Shown: positions 17,855 to 26,661 of the stretch, one piece after another
Layout of the letters: each line of letters begins with the position of its first letter
Numbering within the stretch: the first letter of the stretch is position 1
Assembly: GCF_965230735.1 (NCBI RefSeq)
Contig: NZ_OZ246016.1
Span: 124,001-188,000 of the forward strand
DNA: 64,000 bases
Origin: Motiliproteus sp965230735
GTDB taxonomy: Bacteria; Pseudomonadota; Gammaproteobacteria; Pseudomonadales; Balneatricaceae
Direction: 5' to 3'
Position numbers and translations under genes: made by a program
The notes under the pieces: model-generated
Databases searched by the model: none
Told to the model about the DNA's origin: nothing
Seen by the model: the letters and a program-made list of their open reading frames with translations, nothing else

Positions 17855-18679
17855 TCAGCGCTGACGCGCAGTGCGCACCAATCGCTCGACAAAAAATTCC
17901 AAGTGTCCTCTCGGCGTCGAAGGCAACGGCCAGCTCACCACCTTGGAAGCCAGCTTTCCGATCGCCACCGAAGACTTGCTACGCGGAAAGGCATTAAACA
18001 CAGGTTGCTGTTTTTGCACCGCTTTACGTACCGACTCATCATAAGGGATGGACCCTACATATTGAAGGGTCACATCCAAGAAGCGATCGGTCACTGTGGT
18101 TAGCTTAGCGAACATATTGCGACCTTCCTGTTCAGATCGAACCATATTCGCCAAAACCCGGAAGCGACTCATGCCGTAGTCCCGGTTCAACAACTTGATC
18201 AGTGCGTAGGCGTCAGTGATTGAGGTCGGCTCGTCGCAGACCACCACCATCACTTCCTGAGCCGCTCGTACAAAGCTGATCACCGACTCGGAGATACCGG
18301 CAGCGGTATCAACGATCAGCACATCAACTTCGTCGGCGATTTCGGCAAAGGCATGGATCAGCTCGGCATGTTCATGCGCGCTCAGATCCACCAGCGACTG
18401 AGTTCCCGAAGAAGCAGGAACTATATTAAAGCGCTCACCGGCAGAAACCATGATGTCACTCAATAGACAGTCACCGGCCAGCAGATCAGCAATGGTTTTT
18501 TCCGGCCGCAACCCGAGCAGCACATCAACATTAGCCAGGCCAAGGTCAGCATCCATCAACACAACCCGTCGCCCGGCCTGCGCTAACGCCGCTCCCAAAT
18601 TGACCGACACATTGGTTTTACCGACCCCACCCTTACCTCCGGTGACGGCAATAACTTGAGCAGGATGGGTCGCATTCAT
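17855..18679 (-). CDS. fleN: flagellar number regulator FleN (FlhG)
   Basis: MinD-type ATPase that limits flagellar number by opposing FleQ and FlhF. 274 residues with Walker A GGKGGVGKTN (about 14-23), LMDADLGLANVDVLLGL (about 40-56) and VLIVDTAAGIS (about 139-149). Follows flhF by 11 nt and precedes fliA, the standard order in polar flagellates. The ATGAATGCG start is clear. Confidence 0.96.
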   Translation of the reverse strand: MNATHPAQVIAVTGGKGGVGKTNVSVNLGAALAQAGRRVVLMDADLGLANVDVLLGLRPEKTIADLLAGDCLLSDIMVSAGERFNIVPASSGTQSLVDLSAHEHAELIHAFAEIADEVDVLIVDTAAGISESVISFVRAAQEVMVVVCDEPTSITDAYALIKLLNRDYGMSRFRVLANMVRSEQEGRNMFAKLTTVTDRFLDVTLQYVGSIPYDESVRKAVQKQQPVFNAFPRSKSSVAIGKLASKVVSWPLPSTPRGHLEFFVERLVRTARQR

Positions 18680-18690
18680 CGCTACGCCCC

Positions 18691-20106
18691 CTAAACCGCA
18701 TCACTGTGCTGCGGCCGCAGCACCACCGGATCGGTACGTTGCGCCGTTTCACGACCGCTGGCCAGCACCACCGCACGACTAATCAGCGTCTTGGCCTTGG
18801 CCACTTCAATATGATCCGGAATTCGCTGCCCATCGGCCAGATAAGCCAACGGCAACCGCTGTTCGATAATCGTGCTGACCACTTCGCCGAGGCTGACCGA
18901 CTCGTCCAGCTTGCTCAATACCGCCCCATTGAGCCCGATCGATTTAAAGTGGTCATAGGAGCGCTGCAACACCTGCTGCTGCGCGGTACAGGGCAACACC
19001 AGCAACTTCTTGATCCGACTACCGGAACGGGCCAGCATTTCCAGCTGTTCCTCGCGCTGTTGGTCCGAACCACCGATACCGGCGGTATCGATCAGCACGA
19101 CCCGACGATCCCGCAGCGAACGCAACGCATCATCCAGCGAATGCTCCTCGTCTACCACCCGGACCGGGATATCCAAGATTCGACCAAAGGTTCGCAACTG
19201 TTCATGGGCGGCGATCCGATAGCTGTCGGTGGTAATCAACGCGACACCGGAGCTACCATGCTTGAGCACGTAGCGCGCCGCCAGCTTGCCGATCGTAGTC
19301 GTCTTCCCAACCCCGGTTGCCCCGACGAACGCCAGAATACCGCCACGATCAACCAGGTCTTCACCCACCACCGGTAGCGATTCAACCATTCGTGACAGCG
19401 ACACTTTCCAGGCCCGCTCCAGATCAACTCCCGGCTCCAGCGCCTGGATCAAACGCTCGATCAGGCTATCGCTGACCCCGACCCGCTGTAAGCGGCTGCG
19501 CAGGCGACCCAGCACCGGATCCTCACCCGCTTCGACGGTTGCCGGAGCGGCCATCTGCTCGCGCAACATCTGTTTCAGATCTTCGATTTCGCTACGCATG
19601 GCCCGTAGCACTTCACTTTCACGGGGTACAACAGCTTCCGTAACCACCGGCCTTTCTGGCGCTGCCGGTTTCTGCACCGGCACGGGATCAACATCGGCCT
19701 GATCGGCGCGTAGTGAGGCCAACACATCATCCCAGGCCTTGTCATCCAGGCTATCGAGCTGACGATTCTGGATTGGTCTTACCGATGAAACACCCGACAC
19801 CTGAGCCGCCTTGCGACGGGCCAGCTCCGAACGGGTTCGATCCAGCTCCTGGTTCAGTCGACGGCCTTTATCACTGTCGGGACGCCCTCCCATCAGCGCA
19901 CTCAACTGCCGCTCTCGACGCGCGTCCGACAACGATCTTGGCGCCGACGGCTCTGATGGCGCCGGCTCGTACTCCAACGCCACCACCACTTCGACACCAC
20001 CCGCAACTCGGTTATTAGACAGAATCACCGCATCCGGTCCGACTTCATCACGCACCAGCCGCATCGCTTGACCCATATCCGGGGCAAAAAAGCGCCTAAC
20101 CTTCAC
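18691..20106 (-). CDS. flhF: flagellar placement GTPase FlhF
   Basis: SRP-family GTPase that sets the polar site of flagellar assembly. 471 residues: N-terminal B domain (MKVRRFFAPDMGQAMRLVRDEVGPDAVIL), a variable linker (about 50-195), then the N and G domains with G1 GATGVGKTTT (about 262-271), IDTAGIGG, and SKLDES near the end. Lies 48 nt after flhA; a weak sigma54-like site is in that gap. Confidence 0.97.
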   Translation of the reverse strand: MKVRRFFAPDMGQAMRLVRDEVGPDAVILSNNRVAGGVEVVVALEYEPAPSEPSAPRSLSDARRERQLSALMGGRPDSDKGRRLNQELDRTRSELARRKAAQVSGVSSVRPIQNRQLDSLDDKAWDDVLASLRADQADVDPVPVQKPAAPERPVVTEAVVPRESEVLRAMRSEIEDLKQMLREQMAAPATVEAGEDPVLGRLRSRLQRVGVSDSLIERLIQALEPGVDLERAWKVSLSRMVESLPVVGEDLVDRGGILAFVGATGVGKTTTIGKLAARYVLKHGSSGVALITTDSYRIAAHEQLRTFGRILDIPVRVVDEEHSLDDALRSLRDRRVVLIDTAGIGGSDQQREEQLEMLARSGSRIKKLLVLPCTAQQQVLQRSYDHFKSIGLNGAVLSKLDESVSLGEVVSTIIEQRLPLAYLADGQRIPDHIEVAKAKTLISRAVVLASGRETAQRTDPVVLRPQHSDAV

Positions 20107-20132
20107 TGTGCTTCCTCAATCGATCTATCCCT

Positions 20133-20148
20133 TGCGTTGTGGCTGCCA
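20133..20148 (-). promoter_or_regulatory. weak sigma54-like site before flhF
   Basis: Minus strand TGGCAGCCACAACGCA has GG and GC exactly ten bases apart, as sigma54 promoters need. The -24 half (TGGCA) is good but the -12 half is ACGCA instead of TTGCA. It is 27-42 nt before the flhF start. It may be chance. Confidence 0.3.
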
Positions 20149-20154
20149 TGTTCA

Positions 20155-22257
20155 TCAGCCCCCTACCGTCGCCACTATGGTGACCTGCTTATTTTCTGGA
20201 ACTTCCTGATACGACAGCACATGCACTTGCTGACTACCGTAACGGACAAACTTCGCCATCAACGGCCGGATCGGCGCCGCCACCAACAACACCGCCGAGC
20301 GCCCTTCGGCCTCCAATCGCGCCGCCGACTCTTCCAGCGTACGCTGTAGGCGTTCGGCCATGCCCGGTTCCAGCGCCAAACCGTCGCTGACACCGGTTTG
20401 CTGGCTCTGCTGGAACGACTGCAGCAGCAACTGTTCAAGCTGCGGATCCAGCGTCATCACCGGCAGCTCCTGCTCGTTGCCGTAGATCTCCTGCACGATC
20501 AATCGCGACAGCGCCACCCGCACCGACGACAATAATGTGACGACATCTTGACTTAGCGCTGCCGCCTCCGTCAAATTTTCGGCGATCGTGCGTATATCCC
20601 GGATCGGCACCCGTTCCTTCAGCAGTCCCTGCAATACTTTCAACAGACTGCTGATCGGTAGTTTGGTCGGCAGCTCTTCGGCCAGCTTCGGCGAACTCTT
20701 GCCCAACAGCTCCAGCAAACGCTGGACCTCTTCGTGCCCGAGCAACTCATAGGCATGACTGGTCATCACTTGATTCAGATGGGTCGCCACCACCGTACTG
20801 GCATCGACCACTGTGTAGCCCAGAGTCTGCGCATGCTCTTTCTGACCCGGCTCGATCCAGACCGCCGCCAATCCAAAAGCCGGATCCTTCCCTTCGATCC
20901 CTTTGACGGTTCCGAACACCTGGCCCGGGTTGATCGCCAGTTCGCGATCCGGATAGATCTCCGCCTCACCGGCCGTGACCCCCATCAACGTGATGCGGTA
21001 GGCACCGGGCAGCAGATCGAGGTTGTCACGGATATGCACCGCCGGCACCAAGAAGCCCAGGTCCTGCGACAGCTTCTTACGCACCCCTCGAATCCGTCCC
21101 AGCAACTGCCCGCCCTGAGCCCGGTCGACCATCGGAATCAACCGATAACCCACCTCCAGGCCGATCATATCGACCGGATTCACATCGTCCCAACCCAGCT
21201 CTTTGGGCTCTGTCGTCTCTTCGGGCTGCTCCTGCTCCGGAGGCGGCGCCGCCAACGCTTCGGCCTCACGACGCTTGTTTCGCATCCAGACCCAGTAGGC
21301 GCCACCAGCCGCCAAACCACCCAGCCCCAAAAAGGCCACGTGAGGCATACCCGGCACCAGACCCATCACGATCAGAATCGCCGCTGCCACCGCCAGCGCC
21401 CGCGGCGTGGCGAACATCTGATCGAAGACCTGAGCCCCCATATCCACGGCGGTATTGACCCGGGTTACCATAATCGCCGCTGCCGTCGAGAGCAGCAGTG
21501 ACGGGATCTGCGCCACCAGACCATCACCGATGGTCAGCAGCGAGTAGAAGCGAACGGCGGTCTCAAAATCGAGATCATGCTGAGCCATGCCGATCGATAA
21601 GCCGCCGACGATATTGATCACCAGGATCAAAATACCGGCCACCGCATCACCGCGAACGAACTTACTGGCACCATCCATTGAGCCGTAGAAGTCGGCTTCC
21701 TGGGTTACTTCGCGACGCCGCTCTTTAGCCTCTTCCTGCCCGACCAGACCGGCATTCAGATCGGCGTCGATCGCCATCTGCTTACCCGGCATCGCATCCA
21801 AGGTAAAGCGAGCACTAACTTCGGAGATCCGCCCGGCACCTTTGGTCACCACGACGAAGTTGATGATCACCAGAATCGCGAACACCACCAGACCGACCAC
21901 ATAGTTACCGCCGATCACCACCTCACCGAAGGCTTCGATCACCTTACCGGCCGCGTCACCGCCCTGATGACCTTCCAGCAATACAACCCGGGTCGAGGCG
22001 ACATTCAGCGCCAACCGCAATAGCGTCGCCACCAATAGAATGGTGGGAAACACCGCAAAATCGAGTGGCCGCAGGCTATAGACCGCCACCAGTAACACCA
22101 CCAGCGACAGCGCGATATTGAAGGTAAAGAGCACATCCAACAGGAACGGCGGCATCGGCAGCGTGACCATCGCCAGCACCACCAGCAGCAGCAGCGGAAT
22201 CCCCAAATTCCCCTGACTTAGGCTGCGAAAATTATTTGCCAACGCCATTCGTGCCAA
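20155..22257 (-). CDS. flhA: flagellar export gate protein FlhA
   Basis: Main membrane component of the flagellar type III export gate. 700 residues: about eight membrane segments in the first 330, the conserved cytoplasmic FHIPEP-type loop (RFTLDAMPGKQMAIDADLNAG), and a C-terminal cytoplasmic domain that binds chaperone-substrate complexes. Unlike most genes in the block it has its own long upstream region (378 nt after flhB) with a sigma54 promoter and a FleQ box. Confidence 0.98.
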   Translation of the reverse strand: MARMALANNFRSLSQGNLGIPLLLLVVLAMVTLPMPPFLLDVLFTFNIALSLVVLLVAVYSLRPLDFAVFPTILLVATLLRLALNVASTRVVLLEGHQGGDAAGKVIEAFGEVVIGGNYVVGLVVFAILVIINFVVVTKGAGRISEVSARFTLDAMPGKQMAIDADLNAGLVGQEEAKERRREVTQEADFYGSMDGASKFVRGDAVAGILILVINIVGGLSIGMAQHDLDFETAVRFYSLLTIGDGLVAQIPSLLLSTAAAIMVTRVNTAVDMGAQVFDQMFATPRALAVAAAILIVMGLVPGMPHVAFLGLGGLAAGGAYWVWMRNKRREAEALAAPPPEQEQPEETTEPKELGWDDVNPVDMIGLEVGYRLIPMVDRAQGGQLLGRIRGVRKKLSQDLGFLVPAVHIRDNLDLLPGAYRITLMGVTAGEAEIYPDRELAINPGQVFGTVKGIEGKDPAFGLAAVWIEPGQKEHAQTLGYTVVDASTVVATHLNQVMTSHAYELLGHEEVQRLLELLGKSSPKLAEELPTKLPISSLLKVLQGLLKERVPIRDIRTIAENLTEAAALSQDVVTLLSSVRVALSRLIVQEIYGNEQELPVMTLDPQLEQLLLQSFQQSQQTGVSDGLALEPGMAERLQRTLEESAARLEAEGRSAVLLVAAPIRPLMAKFVRYGSQQVHVLSYQEVPENKQVTIVATVGG

Positions 22258-22293
22258 TTTTGCTACTCAACTTCAGATGCAATCGGATAAATC

Positions 22294-22307
22294 GTCATAA
22301 AATTGAC
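22294..22307. promoter_or_regulatory. FleQ-binding box in the flhA leader
   Basis: GTCATAAAATTGAC closely matches the P. aeruginosa FleQ box GTCAATAAATTGAC (12 of 14). It lies between the sigma54 promoter (22335-22351) and the flhA start, roughly 17-30 nt downstream of the expected transcription start. FleQ binding downstream of the RpoN site is known for flhA in P. aeruginosa, so position and sequence agree. Confidence 0.75.
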
Positions 22308-22334
22308 GAAACATAGTCCTCAATATGAAATAAA

Positions 22335-22351
22335 TGCAAAAATCCTGCCAG
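22335..22351 (-). promoter_or_regulatory. sigma54 promoter of flhA
   Basis: Minus strand CTGGCAGGATTTTTGCA: -24 element TGGCAGG and -12 element TTGCA with GG and GC exactly ten bases apart (consensus TGGCACG-N4-TTGCW). Expected start of transcription is near 22324, giving a leader of about 65 nt before flhA. Only one base of the conserved -24 core differs. Confidence 0.85.
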
Positions 22352-22453
22352 CGTCACTTTTCTGACTTAGCAACCTTCGTCAGATCGCCACCGCGTTCCG
22401 GCAGCAGCGCTAACCAGGAACAAACCCGATCAAGGAAAAAGATGAAGGAGAGG

Positions 22454-22521
22454 GAGAAAGAGGAGAAAGAGGAGAAAGAGGAGAAAGAGGAGAAAGAGGA
22501 GAAAGAGGAGAAAGAGGAGAA
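22454..22521. repeat. 9-bp purine tandem repeat, seven perfect copies
   Basis: Unit GAGAAAGAG repeated seven times without a mismatch (22454-22516) plus a partial eighth copy. All purine on the plus strand, all pyrimidine on the minus strand, and part of a longer purine tract that starts near 22430. It lies about 100 bp upstream of the flhA sigma54 promoter in the flhB-flhA gap. Such arrays can change copy number by slippage and can form triplex DNA. The rest of the 378-nt gap holds the promoter, the FleQ box and a GC hairpin after flhB. Confidence 0.95.
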
Positions 22522-22618
22522 TAAACGTCCGACTTGCCCGGATCTTACGAAAGGAGGTTTACGATCAGCCGCTAGCGATGCCAACCCCCAAGACCCGTGG
22601 CTATCTGCAAGCACGCCA

Positions 22619-22635
22619 CCGGGTCATAGACCCGG
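22619..22635 (-). terminator. GC hairpin directly after flhB
   Basis: CCGGGTC-ATA-GACCCGG, a perfect 7-bp stem with a 3-nt loop, starting right after the flhB stop on the minus strand. There is no run of T after it, so it is at best a weak or Rho-assisted end, or an RNA-stabilising hairpin. Confidence 0.4.
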
Positions 22636-23772
22636 CTAGTCGTGCTTCAGCTCATCAGGAATCGCGAATTCGGTAGGAACCACCGGCTTCTCGGCACGAC
22701 GCGCATGGAACTCGCGCAACTGATACACATAGGCCAGCACCTGAGCCACCGCCACATAGAGCCCTTCGGGAATTTCATCTTCCAGCTTCGTGCTGTAGTA
22801 GATCGCCCGCGCCAACGGCGGCGCGGTCAGAATGGGAACTTCATTTTCGACCGCCACTTCCCGAATCTTCAGCGCCAACTCATCGACACCCTTGGCCACC
22901 AGCATCGGCGCCGACGAATTACCGCCCTCTTTATACTTGAGCGCCACCGCATAGTGCTCCGGGTTGGTGATAACCACATCCGCTTCGGGCACTTCGCTCA
23001 TCATTCGACGCTGCGCCATCTCGTACTGCAACTGGCGTATTCTGCTCTTCACCTCGGGCTTACCCTCGGTGTTCTTCATCTCATCCTTGACCTCCTGCAG
23101 CGTCATCTTCAGCTTCTTGCGGTAGTCATACAGCTGAAAAGGCACATCCACGGCCGAGATCAGTATCATCGTCGAGCACATCAGCACAAAGGCCCAGCCC
23201 AACACCTCCAGACCATGCCGCATCGCCGGGACGACAGGCTCATCCCCCATCCCCAGCAGATCCGGTTGCTGCAACAGCAAAATAACCACGCAGAGCGCCC
23301 CGACCACCAAAAACTTGGCCAGCGCCTTAAGCAGCTCGATCAACGCCTTCATCGAGAACATCCGTTTCAGGCCCGACAACGGATTGACGCGACTGAACTT
23401 GGGGGCAATCGCCTTGCCGCTGAAATTCCATCCACCCAGCGCGATCGGACCGACAATTGCTGCCAGCACAATCACCCCATAGAGCGCCAGCATCGCCCAC
23501 ATCATCTCGATCACGGCCGAATTCAGGTTGGCGAACATCAGCTCGGTATCAAACAGGTCGCTGCGATCCAGCACCAGATTGCGCCGCAGAATCCGCTCCA
23601 GACTCAGCGCAATGCCCGGACCGAACACCATCAGACCCAACGACGCCGCCAGCAGCACCACCGTGGTGGTCAGCTCCTTGGAGCGAGCCACATCCCCCTT
23701 CTCACGGGCATCCTTGATCCGTTTGGGCGTGGGCTCTTCGGTTTTTTCCTGACCGGTTTCCTGCTCTGCCAT
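22636..23772 (-). CDS. flhB: flagellar export switch protein FlhB
   Basis: Export-gate component that switches substrate from hook to filament after self-cleavage. 378 residues: cytoplasmic N-terminus (EKTEEPTPKRIKDAREKG), four membrane segments (about 35-215), and a C-terminal domain with the cleavage site. That site reads NPEH at 270-273, followed by YAVALKY, instead of the common NPTH. The cleaved Asn-Pro pair is intact, so cleavage is still expected. It follows fliR by 10 nt. Confidence 0.98.
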   Translation of the reverse strand: MAEQETGQEKTEEPTPKRIKDAREKGDVARSKELTTTVVLLAASLGLMVFGPGIALSLERILRRNLVLDRSDLFDTELMFANLNSAVIEMMWAMLALYGVIVLAAIVGPIALGGWNFSGKAIAPKFSRVNPLSGLKRMFSMKALIELLKALAKFLVVGALCVVILLLQQPDLLGMGDEPVVPAMRHGLEVLGWAFVLMCSTMILISAVDVPFQLYDYRKKLKMTLQEVKDEMKNTEGKPEVKSRIRQLQYEMAQRRMMSEVPEADVVITNPEHYAVALKYKEGGNSSAPMLVAKGVDELALKIREVAVENEVPILTAPPLARAIYYSTKLEDEIPEGLYVAVAQVLAYVYQLREFHARRAEKPVVPTEFAIPDELKHD

Positions 23773-23782
23773 TTATGACACC

Positions 23783-24559
23783 TCAAGCTCCGCTCAACAT
23801 ACGACTGATTTCACCCAATGCCTGGGAAGCGATGCGCTGATACTGCCCCAGGAACCCCGCCAGACTGACCCAGACAATAAACAAACCGAACAGCATCGTG
23901 AACGGGAAACCGATCGCGAACACGTTCAGCTGCGGTGCCGCCTTGGTCATGATACCGAAGGCAAAGTTGACGATCAGCAGCGCGATGACGGCCGGCAGCG
24001 CCATCAACAACGCTCCGGCAAACATCCAGCTACCCGACGACGCCACTTCCCAGAACACATCACTCGACAGCGTCGCGCCGACCGGCATGATATGAAAGCT
24101 GGTCACAATCACCTCGATCAGCACCTGATGGCCGTTAAACGCCAGAAACAGCATCATCACGATCATCAGGTACAGCTGCGACAGCGCCACCACGCTGACC
24201 CCGTTGACCGGATCCGAAATCGACGCAAAGCCCAGACCCATCTGATTGGAGATCACCTGACCGACCACGATAAACAGCTGGAACAGCACCTGGACCATAA
24301 ACCCCAGCACAAACCCGATCACCATCTGCTGCACGATGATCACCAGCATCTGCGGTGATAAGCCCTCGATCACCGGCATCGGCGGTAACAACGGTACCAC
24401 CACCAGCGTGACCGCCAGCGCCAGTGACAGCCGCACCCGCACCGGCACCAACTGGGTCCCGATTAGCGGTACCGCCATAAAAAAGCTGGAAATTCGGAAC
24501 AACGGCCACAGGAAGCCGTTCATCATCTCGACCAGTTCCGGAATACTGATTTCGATCAT
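23783..24559 (-). CDS. fliR: flagellar export protein FliR
   Basis: Membrane component of the FliPQR export channel. 258 residues with six hydrophobic segments and the conserved QVISNQMGLGFASISDP stretch in the middle. Standard length. The gene sits between fliQ (14-nt gap) and flhB in the usual fliLMNOPQR-flhB order. Confidence 0.97.
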   Translation of the reverse strand: MIEISIPELVEMMNGFLWPLFRISSFFMAVPLIGTQLVPVRVRLSLALAVTLVVVPLLPPMPVIEGLSPQMLVIIVQQMVIGFVLGFMVQVLFQLFIVVGQVISNQMGLGFASISDPVNGVSVVALSQLYLMIVMMLFLAFNGHQVLIEVIVTSFHIMPVGATLSSDVFWEVASSGSWMFAGALLMALPAVIALLIVNFAFGIMTKAAPQLNVFAIGFPFTMLFGLFIVWVSLAGFLGQYQRIASQALGEISRMLSGA

Positions 24560-24573
24560 GGGTCCGCGATCTG

Positions 24574-24843
24574 CTAGCCGATCATGATCGGGATGTTATG
24601 AAACAGGAAATTGAAGAAGCCGGTAATCTCGCTGACGATCCAGGGACCGGTCCACATAATGGTGGCCAGCGTCACAATCAGACGCGGCAGGAAGCTCAGG
24701 GTCTGCTCGTTGATCTGAGTGGCGGCCTGAAAGGTTGCAATCACCAGCCCCACAATCAGACTGGGCACCACCAATACCGCGACGATCAGAATGATCAGAA
24801 AAAAAGCCTGTCGGTAAAGATCCAGTACCACTTCGGGAGTCAT
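24574..24843 (-). CDS. fliQ: flagellar export protein FliQ
   Basis: 89-residue channel component of the export gate with two membrane hairpin helices (about 12-38 and 50-75). Conserved pieces are PSLIVGLVIATFQAATQINEQTL and the final PWIVSEITGF. It lies between fliP (14-nt gap) and fliR. Confidence 0.97.
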   Translation of the reverse strand: MTPEVVLDLYRQAFFLIILIVAVLVVPSLIVGLVIATFQAATQINEQTLSFLPRLIVTLATIMWTGPWIVSEITGFFNFLFHNIPIMIG

Positions 24844-24857
24844 GGTCGCGCCCTCAG

Positions 24858-25631
24858 TCAGGTTCCGAAGCTGGCGGCTAGGGTTCCGATCACCATCGCC
24901 CAGCCGTCCACCAACACAAACAGCATCAGCTTGAACGGCAGCGAAATAATGATCGGCGACAGCATCATCATACCCATCGCCATCAACACACTGGCTACCA
25001 CCATATCAATGATCAGGAACGGGATATAGATCATAAAGCCGATCTGGAACGCGGTTTTCAGCTCACTGGTGACAAACGCGGGTACCAGAATACTCAGCGG
25101 CAAGGCCTCGGGAGACTCGACCTGCCCCAGTCCGGAGATCCGAACAAACAGCTCGATATCACTCTCACGGGTCTGCGACAGCATAAACTCACGGAACGGC
25201 TGCGCCGCCCGCTCGATGGTTTCCAGCGCACCAAGCTCTTCGTTCAGGTAGGGCTGAACCGCCTGAGCATTCACCTTATCGAGCACCGGCGTCATGATAA
25301 AGAAGGTCAAAAACAGCGCCAGTCCCACCAGCACCTGATTCGACGGTGACTGCTGCAAACCCAGTGCCTGCCGCAGAATCGCAAACACGATTACGATCCG
25401 GGTAAACGAGGTCATCATCATGACGATGGCTGGCAGGAACGTCAGCATCGTCATCAGGATCAGGATCTGCAGGGTTACCGAGTAACTCTGGCTACCATCC
25501 TCTCCGGTCGTTACCGTTACCGCATCGATACCACCGACCTCAGCCAGCGCCAGCGTCGGCAGCAGCCCCAATAACGCTCCCAGTAAAAGACCGAATGGCC
25601 ACTTAGGCAGCCGAGCAAGACGTCTATCCAC
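24858..25631 (-). CDS. fliP: flagellar export protein FliP
   Basis: Core of the export channel (FliP5-FliQ4-FliR1). About 257 residues: signal peptide ending TLALA, then LQILILMTMLTFLPAIVMMMTSFTRI, the large periplasmic loop, and the last two membrane segments with GFMIYIPFLIIDMVVASVLMAMGMMM-type sequence. The open frame extends to 25769, deep into fliO. GTG at 25631 is preferred: GGGGG lies six bases upstream and the protein then starts just before its signal peptide, overlapping fliO by eight bases. Confidence 0.96.
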   Translation of the reverse strand: MDRRLARLPKWPFGLLLGALLGLLPTLALAEVGGIDAVTVTTGEDGSQSYSVTLQILILMTMLTFLPAIVMMMTSFTRIVIVFAILRQALGLQQSPSNQVLVGLALFLTFFIMTPVLDKVNAQAVQPYLNEELGALETIERAAQPFREFMLSQTRESDIELFVRISGLGQVESPEALPLSILVPAFVTSELKTAFQIGFMIYIPFLIIDMVVASVLMAMGMMMLSPIIISLPFKLMLFVLVDGWAMVIGTLAASFGT

Positions 25632-26151
25632 GATCAGCCCCCGGCGAATCGACCCTATCGGTTCCAGGCTCCTGCCCTTGAGACGCCGCCTGACGACTGC
25701 CGGCACGTTGCTCAGCAACGGCACGATTGAGCCAATTGGCAAATCCCGGCGCGGACTGCTCAGCCTCAATCACCGGCGTGTCGAAATTCTGCAGCAGACT
25801 GACCCGACCCGGCGCCACCCCCAGCAACAGCTGACGATCACCCACCTGCACCAGCACCGCCCGCTCGCGGGCGCCGAGCGGCAGCGTGGAGATCACTTTC
25901 ATGCGGGAATGGGAAAAGCCGCCAGCAACGCCACTGCGCTTAACCAGCCAGGCCAGCACCACAAACAGCAGCAACACCAGCACCAGTCCAACAACCAGCT
26001 GGGCTAGAGCCGCATAATCGAATTCCTGGGTACGAACACCCACGATTGAAGGCGCTGCCGAGCTGGCAGCGGTTTCAGCCAGGGAAATAGCAGGCACCAG
26101 GGCCAACAGCGCCGTACCGATAGAAAAAAAGGAAAACCTCGGACGCTTCAA
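25624..26151 (-). CDS. fliO: flagellar assembly protein FliO
   Basis: Helps FliP assemble. 175 residues: signal-like hydrophobic start (about 7-25), one membrane helix (about 48-70, LVVGLVLVLLLFVVLAWLV) and the FliO domain with MKVISTLPLGARERAVLVQVGDRQLLLGV. The C-terminal 35 residues are variable and polar. ATGA overlap with fliN at the start and 8-nt overlap with fliP at the end. Confidence 0.95.
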   Translation of the reverse strand: MKRPRFSFFSIGTALLALVPAISLAETAASSAAPSIVGVRTQEFDYAALAQLVVGLVLVLLLFVVLAWLVKRSGVAGGFSHSRMKVISTLPLGARERAVLVQVGDRQLLLGVAPGRVSLLQNFDTPVIEAEQSAPGFANWLNRAVAEQRAGSRQAASQGQEPGTDRVDSPGADRG

Positions 26152-26615
26152 CGTAGCTTCCTGATCCGCTCGGTCGGACTGACCACGTCGGTCAGACGAA
26201 TCCCAAAACGGTCGTTAACCACGACGACTTCACCATGGGCAATCAGCGTGCCATTGACCTTAACATCCAACGGCTCACCCGCCATCCGATCGAGCTCGAT
26301 CACCGATCCCTGGCTCAACTGAAGCAGATTGCGGATCGCAATTTCCGTCTCTCCGACTTCCATCGACAGATTGACCGGGATATCGAGGATCACTTCCAGG
26401 TCGGGGTTATCCGCTGCCTGAGGCAAGGACTCATCATGCAGCTCATCCAGATTGACCGGGTCAGCATCGGGATCGACACCCTGTTCGGCCATCGCTTCAG
26501 CCCAGACATCGTCGACATCGCTGCCACCGGTGGCTTCCTGCTCATCCAGCGCCGCGGCCCATTCGTCGGCCATCGCCTGCTCGTCCGGATTTGGCGTTTC
26601 GTTCTCGTCACTCAT
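26148..26615 (-). CDS. fliN: flagellar switch protein FliN
   Basis: C-ring component that binds CheY-P and docks export complexes. 155 residues. The acidic N-terminal half has two similar motifs (ADEWAAALDEQ near 18 and DDVWAEAMAEQ near 36). The SpoA domain covers about 75-150 (DIPVNLSMEVGETEIAIRNLLQLSQGSVIELDR). The N-terminal extension is of the length seen in Pseudomonas-type FliN. Coupled to fliO. Confidence 0.96.
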   Translation of the reverse strand: MSDENETPNPDEQAMADEWAAALDEQEATGGSDVDDVWAEAMAEQGVDPDADPVNLDELHDESLPQAADNPDLEVILDIPVNLSMEVGETEIAIRNLLQLSQGSVIELDRMAGEPLDVKVNGTLIAHGEVVVVNDRFGIRLTDVVSPTERIRKLR

Positions 26616-26661
26616 GCACTGTTTCTCTTAACATCCATCAGACCCGCCCCTGGGAACGGAA

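Noticed and set aside
22334..22639. 101-codon plus-strand frame with (EKE)n
   Set aside because: It exists only because the 9-bp repeat has no stop codon. It has no ribosome site, no relatives known to me, and lies across the flhA promoter region on the other strand.
22642..23778. 378-codon plus-strand frame over flhB
   Set aside because: Same length as flhB on the other strand, Arg/His/Gln-rich, no domain; a shadow frame.
25632..25769. N-terminal extension of fliP (and of fliA to 17892, crbR to 45765, fliI to 31993)
   Set aside because: The extra residues lie in neighbouring genes or a terminator, do not resemble the families, and a better ribosome site or family-like start is downstream.
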